Of a stretch of 34,750 nucleotides of DNA, positions 8,194 to 15,572 are shown in pieces. The notes below the pieces were generated by a model, which had not been told where the DNA came from, ran no database searches, and saw only the letters and a list, made by a program, of their open reading frames with translations. This DNA comes from Rhodospirillales bacterium (lineage in GTDB: Bacteria; Pseudomonadota; Alphaproteobacteria; Rhodospirillales; WMHbin7). The position numbers and the translations under genes were made by a program. The DNA lies in NCBI GenBank assembly GCA_016214125.1, contig JACRPC010000024.1, positions 1 to 34,750 on the forward strand, in the 5' to 3' direction. The stretch's first letter is position 1; the number at the start of each line of letters is the position of its first letter.

Positions 8194-9197
8194 GCGAGTG
8201 GTCGGAAGGCGCGATTCACCGTCTGGCCGAGGCGCTGTCCCAGGCCAAGGTCGCCCGGGTATCGCCGGCGCGGCCGGGCGGCAACAACCGCGTCTTTCGC
8301 ATCGAAACCGAGGCGGGCGAGCGGAAGGCGCTCAAAATCTATCCCCGCCAGGACGACGATCCGCGCGACCGCCTGGGCCAGGAATGGTCGGCGCTGGTCT
8401 TGCTTGACCAAGGCGGCATCGCACGGGTGGCCCGGCCGCTGGCCCGCGACCCATCCGTGCCGGCGGCGCTTTACACCTGGATCGAGGGCGAGCCGCCCGG
8501 CCCGATGCGGCACGACGATCTCGGCCGGTTCGCCGATTTTCTGATCGACCTTCAACGCCTTTCCCCCCGGGCGGATTCGATTGCCAAGGCCTCCGCCGCC
8601 TGCTTTTCGGCCGCCGAGGCACGGGAGCAGCTTGGCGACCGCCGGCAAGGCCTGGCGGCCTCGCCATCCGCCGACCTTCAAGCCTTTCTTACCCAGGAAT
8701 TCCAGGCCTTGACGGCGGCGCTTGACGATCGGCTGGCGCGCGCGTCGCCTCGGGCGAAGGCCGAGGTAACGCGGGGGCAGGCGATTCTCAGTCCCTCGGA
8801 CTTCGGCCTTCACAACGCCTTGCGTGCACCCGACGGAGGGTTGTGCTTTCTCGATTTCGAGTATTTCGGCTGGGACGACCCCGTCAAGGCGGTGGCCGAC
8901 ATCCTCCTTCATCCGGGCAACGAACTTGCGCCGGAATGGGGCGAAATCTTCCGCCGGCGGATCGAGCCCTTTTTCGCCGACCGGGATGCGGCCTATGGCG
9001 AACGCTTCCGGCTGCTTTTCCCCTTGTATGGCGCGATCTGGTGCCTGATCCTGCTGAACGAGTACCGGGCCGACCGCTGGCAACGGCGCGTCCTGGCCGG
9101 CGGGCGCGAAGAGCGCCTCGCCATTCAGGATCGGCAATTGGAACGGGCCCGCCGTTTGTGCCGGTGGACGAGGGAGTGGGTCGATGCGGCTGGCTGA
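8190..9197 (+). CDS. APH-fold phosphotransferase (small-molecule kinase)
   Basis: A predicted 335-residue kinase of the aminoglycoside phosphotransferase/choline kinase fold. K49 in ALKIYP is the likely ATP lysine, LSPSDFGLHN at about 200-209 is the catalytic loop (D204, N209), and LDFEYFGWDDP at 221-231 has the metal-binding D222. The usual HGD of the catalytic loop reads PSD here, a variation seen in kinases of this fold outside antibiotic resistance. The gene overlaps its upstream neighbour by 4 bases and the downstream transketolase gene by 14, so it belongs firmly to the sugar operon. A sugar or amino-sugar is the likely substrate; drug resistance is unlikely. Confidence 0.82.
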   Translation: MSEWSEGAIHRLAEALSQAKVARVSPARPGGNNRVFRIETEAGERKALKIYPRQDDDPRDRLGQEWSALVLLDQGGIARVARPLARDPSVPAALYTWIEGEPPGPMRHDDLGRFADFLIDLQRLSPRADSIAKASAACFSAAEAREQLGDRRQGLAASPSADLQAFLTQEFQALTAALDDRLARASPRAKAEVTRGQAILSPSDFGLHNALRAPDGGLCFLDFEYFGWDDPVKAVADILLHPGNELAPEWGEIFRRRIEPFFADRDAAYGERFRLLFPLYGAIWCLILLNEYRADRWQRRVLAGGREERLAIQDRQLERARRLCRWTREWVDAAG

Positions 9198-10020
9198 CGA
9201 GGCCGAGGCTCAAACGCTGGACGCGCGGTCGCGCGATCTGCGTCGTATGGTCACCGACACCATGATCAAGGCGGGGCGTGGGCATTTGGGGCCGGCCCTG
9301 TCTCTGATCGAAATTCTTCGCGTGCTCTACGATTCGATTCTGGCCTATCGTCCGCAGGAACCGAAATGGCCCGATCGCGACCGCTTCATCCTGTCCAAGG
9401 GTCATGGCTGCCTGGCGCTCTACGCCCTGTTGGCCGACAAGGGTTTCTTCCCGCGCGTGGCGCTCGACGGCTTTTGTTCCGAAAACAGTTTCCTGGGGGG
9501 ACATCCCGAAGCCTTGATTCCCGGCGTCGAGGCCTCGACCGGCGCGCTGGGCCATGGCTTGGCCATCGGCGTCGGCATGGCCCTGGGCGGCCGTCTGCGC
9601 AAGCGCCGCGGGCGGGTGTTCGTTCTGCTGGGCGATGGCGAACTTGACGAGGGCGCCGTCTGGGAGTCGGCGCTGGCGGCGGCCAAGCATCGCCTGGACG
9701 AGCTGGTGGCGCTGATCGACTACAACAAGCTTCAATCTTACGGCCCGGTCGATCAGGTCTTGGCGCTCGAGCCGCTGGCCGAGAAGTGGCGAGCCTTCGG
9801 CTTCGCGGTGACCGAGGTCAACGGCCATGACGTCGCCCAACTCGAATCGGTCTTGTCCGCCCTGCCCCTGGCCAAGGGCCGGCCCAGCGCGATCATTTGC
9901 CACACGGTCAAAGGCAAGGGCGTGCCGATGGCCGAGAACAATCCGGACTGGCACCACAAGAACAAGCTCACCGCCGACGAACTGGCCGCCGTGGCCCGGG
10001 CCTTGGGGGATGGCCCATGA
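9184..10020 (+). CDS. Transketolase, N-terminal (TPP-binding) subunit
   Basis: A predicted 278-residue protein equal to the thiamine diphosphate-binding half of transketolase. It has KAGRGHLG near the N-terminus, ILSKGHG at about 69-75, STGALGHGLAIGVG at 118-131, and GDGELDEGAVWE at 150-161 with N181, the residues that hold the cofactor and magnesium. Split transketolases work as a complex of this subunit with a C-terminal subunit, encoded here by the next gene (4-base overlap). The complex transfers two-carbon ketol units between sugar phosphates. Its position between sugar kinases and aminotransferases suggests a dedicated role in making an unusual sugar skeleton rather than general pentose phosphate metabolism. 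Confidence 0.92.
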   Translation: MRLADEAEAQTLDARSRDLRRMVTDTMIKAGRGHLGPALSLIEILRVLYDSILAYRPQEPKWPDRDRFILSKGHGCLALYALLADKGFFPRVALDGFCSENSFLGGHPEALIPGVEASTGALGHGLAIGVGMALGGRLRKRRGRVFVLLGDGELDEGAVWESALAAAKHRLDELVALIDYNKLQSYGPVDQVLALEPLAEKWRAFGFAVTEVNGHDVAQLESVLSALPLAKGRPSAIICHTVKGKGVPMAENNPDWHHKNKLTADELAAVARALGDGP

Positions 10021-10970
10021 GGAAGGCGGCGCTTGCCAAGGTCCACGCGCTTGCCGCCCGCGACGCCAACGTGGTCTATATCGGTTCCGATCCGGGCGCC
10101 GGAACGCTCGACGCCATGCGCCGCGAGTTTCCCGACCGATTCTTCATCGAGGGCATTTCCGAGGCTCACATCCTGGGCATGGCGGCCGGCCTGGCGATGG
10201 AGGGCTTCGTGCCTTACGTCAACACCATCGCCACCTTTCTCACCCGCCGCTGCTACGAGCAGGTGGCGATCGACGTCGCCTTGCACCATCTGCCCGTGCG
10301 TCTGATCGCCAACGGCGGCGGCGTGGTTTACGCGCCCCTGGGTCCCACCCACTGCGCGATCGAGGACATCGCCCTCATGCGGGCGGTGCCCAACATGACG
10401 GTCGTCTGCCCGGCCGATGCCGGCGAAATGGAGCGGTTCATGGACACCACGCTCGATTGGCCGGGGCCGATCTACATTCGCCTGGCCAAGGGCGGCGATC
10501 CGAAGGTCACCCGGCCCGAGCATGGCTTTGCGATCGGCCGCGCCGTTCCGCTTCGGGAAGGCGACGATGTCTTGCTGGTCGCCACCGGCATCGCCACCGG
10601 GCGCGCCGTCGAGGCGGCGGATCGCTTGGCCGGCCAGGGGGTGGCGGTTGGCGTTTTGCACATGCCGACGGTCAAGCCGCTCGATGCGCCGGCTCTGTGC
10701 GCCTGGGCCTCGCGGGTCGGCCTCATCGTCACCGTCGAGGAGCATGTCCGCAACGGCGGCCTGGGCAGCGCCGTGTTGGAAGCGCTTTCGGATGCGGGCG
10801 AATTGAGCGGTCCGGTCTTGAGGCTGGCGCTTCCGGATGCCTTCTTGCACAATTACGGGTCCCAAGATGGCCTGATGGCCCGCGCGGGCCTGACGGCCGA
10901 TGGCCTGGTGGCGCAGATCGAGGCGGCCTTGGTGCGTCGGTCGGCGCCCAAGGGAAGCGGCAAGCGATAG
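10017..10970 (+). CDS. Transketolase, C-terminal subunit
   Basis: A predicted 317-residue pyrimidine-binding and C-terminal half of transketolase. FFIEGISEAHILGMAAGLA at 42-60 contains the conserved glutamate (E49) that activates thiamine diphosphate. ANGGGVVYAPLGPTHCAIED and VVCPADAGE follow in the family order, and a transketolase C domain covers about 190-310 (VTVEEHVRNGGLGSAV). The start is the ATG overlapping the previous stop. It pairs with the subunit just upstream. The pair resembles split transketolases of archaea and of secondary-metabolite and glycan clusters; the donor and acceptor are unknown. Confidence 0.92.
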   Translation: MRKAALAKVHALAARDANVVYIGSDPGAGTLDAMRREFPDRFFIEGISEAHILGMAAGLAMEGFVPYVNTIATFLTRRCYEQVAIDVALHHLPVRLIANGGGVVYAPLGPTHCAIEDIALMRAVPNMTVVCPADAGEMERFMDTTLDWPGPIYIRLAKGGDPKVTRPEHGFAIGRAVPLREGDDVLLVATGIATGRAVEAADRLAGQGVAVGVLHMPTVKPLDAPALCAWASRVGLIVTVEEHVRNGGLGSAVLEALSDAGELSGPVLRLALPDAFLHNYGSQDGLMARAGLTADGLVAQIEAALVRRSAPKGSGKR

Positions 10971-10979
10971 AGGGGGGCG

Positions 10980-12086
10980 ATGTACAAGGTCCGCTATTCC
11001 TACCTGGCCCAGCAATTCGCCGACCCGCGCGCCATCTTCGAGAAGCTGGCCGAGCTGGTGACGAGCGGCGATTTCACCCTGGGCCGTCCGGTGGCCGAGT
11101 TCGAGGCACGATTTGCCGCCATGCTTGGGGTTCGGCACGCGATCGGCGTCGGCTCGGGAACCGACGCCATCAAACTGCCCCTGAAGGCGCTGGGCATCGG
11201 GCCGGGCGACGAGGTGGTGACCGCCGCCAACACCTTCATCGCCACGGTGGGGGCGATCGCCGAAACCGGGGCCCGCCCCATCCTGGTCGATTGCGACGAC
11301 AGCTTCTGCCTCGACGTGACGAAATTGGAAGAGGCCCTGACGCCCCGGACCAAGGCCATCGTGCCCGTCCAGTTCACCGGCGAGATGACCGATATGCCCC
11401 GCTTGATGGCGATCGCCGCTCGCCATAACCTGCCGGTGGTCGAGGATGCCTGCCAGGGCATTTTCGCCGAGATCGAGGGCCGGCGGGCCGGGCAGTGGGG
11501 CGTCGCCTCGGCCTTTTCCTTGCATCCGTTGAAGAACCTCAACGTCTGGGGCGATGGCGGCGTCGTGGTGACTGACGACGCGGCGATGGACGCCAAGCTG
11601 CGGCTCTTGCGCAATCACGGCCTGGTCAACCGCGACGAGGTGGCGATCCTGGGCTGCAATTCCCGGCTTGATTCGGTGCAGGCGGTGGTCGGCAATTGGC
11701 TGGTGGGTCAGACGGAAGCCATCACCGCGGCTCGCATCGCCAACGCCGCTTATTACGACGCCGCCTTCCGGGACATCCCCGGCGTGCGGGTGCCGCCACG
11801 GCGCCCGAGCAGCAAGCGCGTCTATCATCTCTACATGCTCTTCGCCGAGCGGCGCGATCGTCTGTTCGAGCACTGCCTGCAGCAAGGCATCGAAGCGAAG
11901 ATCCACTATCCGATCCCCCTTTACCAGCAGGAGGGCCTGAAGTCTCTCGGTTACGCCCCCGGAACATTCCCGGTCACCGACCGCCACGCGCGCGAGGTGA
12001 TCAGCTTCCCGGTCGATCAGTATCTGACGCGCGACCAGCAGGATCTGGTGATCGACGCCGTTCGGGGCTTTTATCGAGGCGCGTGA
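10980..12086 (+). CDS. DegT/DnrJ/EryC1/StrS family aminotransferase (first)
   Basis: A predicted 368-residue PLP-dependent sugar aminotransferase. GSGTDAI at 58-64 binds the phosphate, VVEDACQG at 153-160 has the pyridine-binding D156, and FSLHPLKNL at 179-187 holds the Schiff-base lysine K185, so it is an aminating enzyme and not the lysine-lacking dehydratase type. The C-terminal IHYPIPLYQQ is typical of the family. An AGAGGGGGGCG lies just upstream of the ATG. These enzymes put an amino group on a keto-sugar nucleotide, usually from glutamate. A paralogue follows after 7 bases, so two different keto positions or two successive intermediates may be aminated. Confidence 0.92.
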   Translation: MYKVRYSYLAQQFADPRAIFEKLAELVTSGDFTLGRPVAEFEARFAAMLGVRHAIGVGSGTDAIKLPLKALGIGPGDEVVTAANTFIATVGAIAETGARPILVDCDDSFCLDVTKLEEALTPRTKAIVPVQFTGEMTDMPRLMAIAARHNLPVVEDACQGIFAEIEGRRAGQWGVASAFSLHPLKNLNVWGDGGVVVTDDAAMDAKLRLLRNHGLVNRDEVAILGCNSRLDSVQAVVGNWLVGQTEAITAARIANAAYYDAAFRDIPGVRVPPRRPSSKRVYHLYMLFAERRDRLFEHCLQQGIEAKIHYPIPLYQQEGLKSLGYAPGTFPVTDRHAREVISFPVDQYLTRDQQDLVIDAVRGFYRGA

Positions 12087-12093
12087 GTCCCAC

Positions 12094-13206
12094 ATGGCCC
12101 CCCCCATTCTCTACGTCGATCTGGCCCGGCAATTCGCCGAGGAGCGCGACGCCCTCATGCCGCGAATCGAAGCCGTGCTGGCGAGCGGCCTTTGGGTTGG
12201 CGGGGCGGCGGTCGAGGCTCTGGAGGCGGAACTGCGGGACTATCTGGGCGTTGCCGGGGTCGTCGCCCTGAATTCCGGCACCGACGCGTTAATCCTGTCC
12301 ATGCGGGCTCTGGGCATCGGCCCCGGCGACGAGGTCGTCACCGCTCCCAATTCCTTCATCGCGTCGGCGGGGGCGGTGGCGATGCTGGGCGCCACGCCGG
12401 TCTTTGCCGATGTTGGCGTCGACATGAACATCGATCCCGACCATCTGGCCCGCGCCCTCACGCCCCGAACCAAGGCGGTGATCGCGGTCCACTTGGCAGG
12501 GCGGATGGCGGCGATGGACCCCATCATGGCGCTTGCCGAGCGCCACGGCCTCACGGTGATCGAGGACGCCGCCCAAGCCATGGGTTCGCGCTACAAGGGG
12601 CGGCTGGCCGGCACGATCGGCCATGTCGGCTGCTTTTCCGCCCATCCTTTGAAGAATTTCAACGCTATGGGCGATGCCGGGTTCATCGCCACCGACAATG
12701 TGAAGGTGGCCGCGCGGGTTCGGCGCTTGCAGGCGCACGGGCTGATCGATCGGAACACGGCGGTCGAATGGGGAACGGTGTCGCGCCTGGACAGCGTGCA
12801 GGCGGAAATCCTGCGTTTTCGTCTTCCCCGCGTGGCGGCGATCATCGAACGGCGCCGGGCCAACGCCGATCATTACCGGCGCGCTCTGGCGGATTGTCCC
12901 GGTGTGGCACTTCCCGTTTGCCAGCCCTACGAATACAACAGCTTTCACTTGTTCGTCGTGCAGTGCGAGCGGCGCGACGCCCTGCAGCGTGCCTTGGCCG
13001 AGCAGGGGATCGCCACCGGCATTCATTATCCAACGCCGATCCATTGCCAACCGGCCGCCAAGGCCTTGGGTTACGGCGTGGGATCGATGCCCGAGGCCGA
13101 ACGACAGGCCGCGCGCAGTCTTTCCCTGCCCATCCATCAATTCCTGGCGGCGGCGGACATCGAGCGCGTTGCCGCGGCGATCCGCGGGTTTCACGAGGCA
13201 GGCTAG
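12094..13206 (+). CDS. DegT/DnrJ/EryC1/StrS family aminotransferase (second)
   Basis: A predicted 370-residue PLP enzyme paralogous to the preceding gene. Key residues are NSGTDALI at 60-67, VIEDAAQAMGSR with D158, and FSAHPLKNF at 181-189 with the PLP lysine K187. It ends with IHYPTPIHCQP, the conserved family segment. Despite a common layout the two differ at many positions around the substrate pocket, which argues for different substrates rather than a recent duplication. It is separated by 7 bases from the first aminotransferase and by 2 bases from the RmlD-like gene. Confidence 0.92.
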   Translation: MAPPILYVDLARQFAEERDALMPRIEAVLASGLWVGGAAVEALEAELRDYLGVAGVVALNSGTDALILSMRALGIGPGDEVVTAPNSFIASAGAVAMLGATPVFADVGVDMNIDPDHLARALTPRTKAVIAVHLAGRMAAMDPIMALAERHGLTVIEDAAQAMGSRYKGRLAGTIGHVGCFSAHPLKNFNAMGDAGFIATDNVKVAARVRRLQAHGLIDRNTAVEWGTVSRLDSVQAEILRFRLPRVAAIIERRRANADHYRRALADCPGVALPVCQPYEYNSFHLFVVQCERRDALQRALAEQGIATGIHYPTPIHCQPAAKALGYGVGSMPEAERQAARSLSLPIHQFLAAADIERVAAAIRGFHEAG

Positions 13207-13208
13207 CG

Positions 13209-14078
13209 ATGCGGCGCGACCGCATCCTCATTCTTGGCGGCGACGGCGTCTTGGGATCGGCCTTGGCGGCCGCCTTCGCCGCCCGGGGGATTCCGGTCTT
13301 GGCCACCACCCGTCGGCCGGACCGCGTCGGCGACGACCGTCCCTTCTTTGACTTGGGGCGCGATTCGCCCGACTGTCTGCTGCCGCCGGGCCTGCGTCTG
13401 GCCTACCTGATGGCGGGCAATGCCTCGGTCGAGGCCTGCGCCAAGGACCCTTCGGGCACCCGGTCCCTCAATGTCGAGGCGATCCTAAAGGCGGCGAGCC
13501 ATTTGCGTCGGGCGGGCGTCCGGCTCGTCTATCCCTCGACCAGTCGGGTGTTCGATGGCGCGCGGCCGCGGATGTCGGCCGAGGACCGAACCCATCCGAT
13601 TTCGGAATATGGGCGCCAGCGCGCCGAGGTCGAGGAAAGGCTCGGGCAGGCGGGCGGGGCGGCCATCCTGCGCCTGACCAAAGTTCTGGGCCCGCGCTGG
13701 GGGCTGATGGAAGACTGGCGCGATCGGCTCTTGGGCGGCCAGCCCCTTCATCCCATGCGCGGCGCCACCATCGCTCCGGTTCTGCTGCGGCACGCCGTCG
13801 ACGCCCTGATGCGAGCGGACGCCCTTGACGAGGGGGAAATCGCCCAGCTCTCGGCCCCCGACGATCTGGCGATGTCCGAGGTGGCCAGCCTCCTGGCGCG
13901 CCATCTGGGACTTGCGAACCCTGGCATTCACCCCCAGGAGCCGCCCCTCGATCCGCAAGGTCTGTTTCCGCCCTATTCGTCGCTGGACATGGGCGCGACC
14001 GCGCGCAAGATTGGGATGGCCCCGCTGCCGCCATCCCGGGCGATCGTCCAGGAATGGCTGGAGACGCACCTTGCCTAG
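13209..14078 (+). CDS. RmlD-like sugar nucleotide reductase, SDR family
   Basis: A predicted 289-residue Rossmann-fold protein. LGGDGVLGS at 9-17 is the dinucleotide site, and YPSTSRVFDG at 108-117 matches the STDYVFDG signature of dTDP-4-dehydrorhamnose reductase (RmlD). The catalytic motif should be YxxxK but reads YGRQR (Y134, R138), so the lysine is replaced by arginine. C-terminal segments (LLRHAVDALM, LSAPDDLAMSE) also follow the RmlD pattern. It may reduce a 4-keto sugar, but the missing lysine makes activity uncertain. It lies 2 bases after the second aminotransferase and 25 bases before the last gene of the operon. Confidence 0.8.
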   Translation: MRRDRILILGGDGVLGSALAAAFAARGIPVLATTRRPDRVGDDRPFFDLGRDSPDCLLPPGLRLAYLMAGNASVEACAKDPSGTRSLNVEAILKAASHLRRAGVRLVYPSTSRVFDGARPRMSAEDRTHPISEYGRQRAEVEERLGQAGGAAILRLTKVLGPRWGLMEDWRDRLLGGQPLHPMRGATIAPVLLRHAVDALMRADALDEGEIAQLSAPDDLAMSEVASLLARHLGLANPGIHPQEPPLDPQGLFPPYSSLDMGATARKIGMAPLPPSRAIVQEWLETHLA

Positions 14079-14103
14079 CGGCCGGTCGGGACAGGAGCGT
14101 CGA

Positions 14104-15492
14104 ATGGCCAACCGTGTGCCGGGTTTGATCGAGTTGGACCGTCTGGTCCTCACCCAGCAGGCCCACCGCCTGGCCGACAACCGGATCCGCTCCCAGGCGG
14201 CGCCCTGGACCAGCTTCGGCGGCTGGTTTGCCGACCGGTCGAGTCTGGCGGAACGGGCCCAACCTCAGGCCCTGCGCATCGAAGTGACCTTGACGGTGGA
14301 GGCGGGTCAGGTGGAATTGGCCACCATCGATTCCCAGGACCGAATCTTCGACAACACCCGCATCGACGCCACCATGGGATTGGTTCGCGCCGAGCTCTAC
14401 GCCCTGGACGCCCGAACCTTCGACGGCGTCGTCCTACGCCAGGCCGACGATCAGCCGGTTGTTCTTTGCCTGCACGACCTTGCCGTTTGGGACTTGGAAC
14501 CCGCCGCGGTTCCCGCCGATCCCGATCGCCTGCTGGCCTATTACGATCTGCGGCGCAACCCGATTTCCTACGATTTCGCCATGTTCCTGATGGCGGCGGA
14601 ACGGGAGCGGGCCGCCCGCGGCCTGGAGGGCATTTTCGTGGTCTTCGCGCCGCCCGATCACAACGCGATCCACTATTTTCCCACTGGCTACGATGGCGTC
14701 ATCGATCGCCAGTCCCGGCGATGGCGCTTTGCCAACGTCGTCTTGCCGATGCTCGAATTCCTGCCCACGGTGCGAGGCCACATGGTGGCCGCCTCGCGTC
14801 ACGATGCCCTGCGTCTGGCCGCTTCGGCCCGCCATCTCTATCCCGGCCCGATCGAGAACACCGAGGTGCCGACGCATGTCTTCTATCGGCGGGTCAACGC
14901 CGATCCGGATTTCCGTCCCGGCCAGGGCGTGCGTCTGCACGCGCCGCCGCAAGGGGTTCGATACGCCGAACAGTGGCTCAAGGAGCGCGCCCTCGGCCGC
15001 AAGCTCGTCACCATCACCCTCCGCCAATATGGCTACCTCGCCCAGCGCAACAGCGACGAGGCGGCGTGGCTGGCCTTTGCCCGTTCGCTGGACGCCAGCG
15101 ACTATTTCGTCGTCTTCCTGCCCGACACCGACCGCGCGCTCGAGTTGGGCGAGGCCTTTCCGGGCTTCGCCACTTTGCCCGAGGCGTCTTTCAGCCTGGG
15201 GCTGCGGATGGGGCTTTATGAAAAGGCCTGGCTCAATCTGGCGACGGCGGGTGGGCCGATGATGGCGCTCTTGCTTTCCCAATCCTGCCGGTTCCTCATT
15301 TTCCGCATTCTCGTCGAGGGGTCTTTCCTGTCCACCGTCGCCCACGCCGAAGGCAATCTCGGTTTCAAGGTCGGCCAGCAGCCCGCCTATCTCCACCCGA
15401 CGCAAAGGCTGGTTTGGGAAGCCGACAGCGTCGAGGCGTTGACGCGGGAGTTTGCGGCGATGCGCGAACGGATCGTCGATGAACGCGAGTAG
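14104..15492 (+). CDS. Unrecognised protein, last gene of the sugar operon
   Basis: A predicted 462-residue soluble protein that I do not recognise. There is no signal peptide. The N-terminal half has strands such as QPVVLCLHDLAVWDL and GIFVVFAPPDHNAIHYFP. The C-terminal half (from about 300) reads KLVTITLRQYGYLAQRN, then YFVVFLPDTDRALELG, then LYEKAWLNLATAGGPMMALL. Such spaced strands and the GGP segment recall the C-terminal nucleotide-binding domain of GT-B glycosyltransferases, but the evidence is weak. The ATG at 14104 is preceded by ACAGGAGCG. The frame is open upstream to 13825, inside the RmlD-like gene, and that part is not used. A transferase for the sugar made by the operon is a guess. 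Confidence 0.75.
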   Translation: MANRVPGLIELDRLVLTQQAHRLADNRIRSQAAPWTSFGGWFADRSSLAERAQPQALRIEVTLTVEAGQVELATIDSQDRIFDNTRIDATMGLVRAELYALDARTFDGVVLRQADDQPVVLCLHDLAVWDLEPAAVPADPDRLLAYYDLRRNPISYDFAMFLMAAERERAARGLEGIFVVFAPPDHNAIHYFPTGYDGVIDRQSRRWRFANVVLPMLEFLPTVRGHMVAASRHDALRLAASARHLYPGPIENTEVPTHVFYRRVNADPDFRPGQGVRLHAPPQGVRYAEQWLKERALGRKLVTITLRQYGYLAQRNSDEAAWLAFARSLDASDYFVVFLPDTDRALELGEAFPGFATLPEASFSLGLRMGLYEKAWLNLATAGGPMMALLLSQSCRFLIFRILVEGSFLSTVAHAEGNLGFKVGQQPAYLHPTQRLVWEADSVEALTREFAAMRERIVDERE

Positions 15493-15572
15493 GGCTTCCT
15501 TGCGAAAGGTGCGGTCGTGTCGGGTTCCCTGGGCCGGTTGCGGCGCGGAAACGCCATACCGCGCATCCGGCG

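Noticed and set aside
8190-9197. Aminoglycoside resistance gene
   Set aside because: The fold is shared, but overlaps with sugar genes on both sides and the altered catalytic loop favour a metabolic kinase.
4970-10970. Ordinary ADP-heptose pathway for LPS core
   Set aside because: No GmhA-type isomerase, no HldD signature and a HAD protein without the GmhB motif; the added aminotransferases also do not fit.
9753-12107. 784-codon minus-strand frame opposite transketolase and aminotransferase genes
   Set aside because: The opposite strand encodes three proteins with intact cofactor motifs; this frame exists because of the GC-rich codon pattern.
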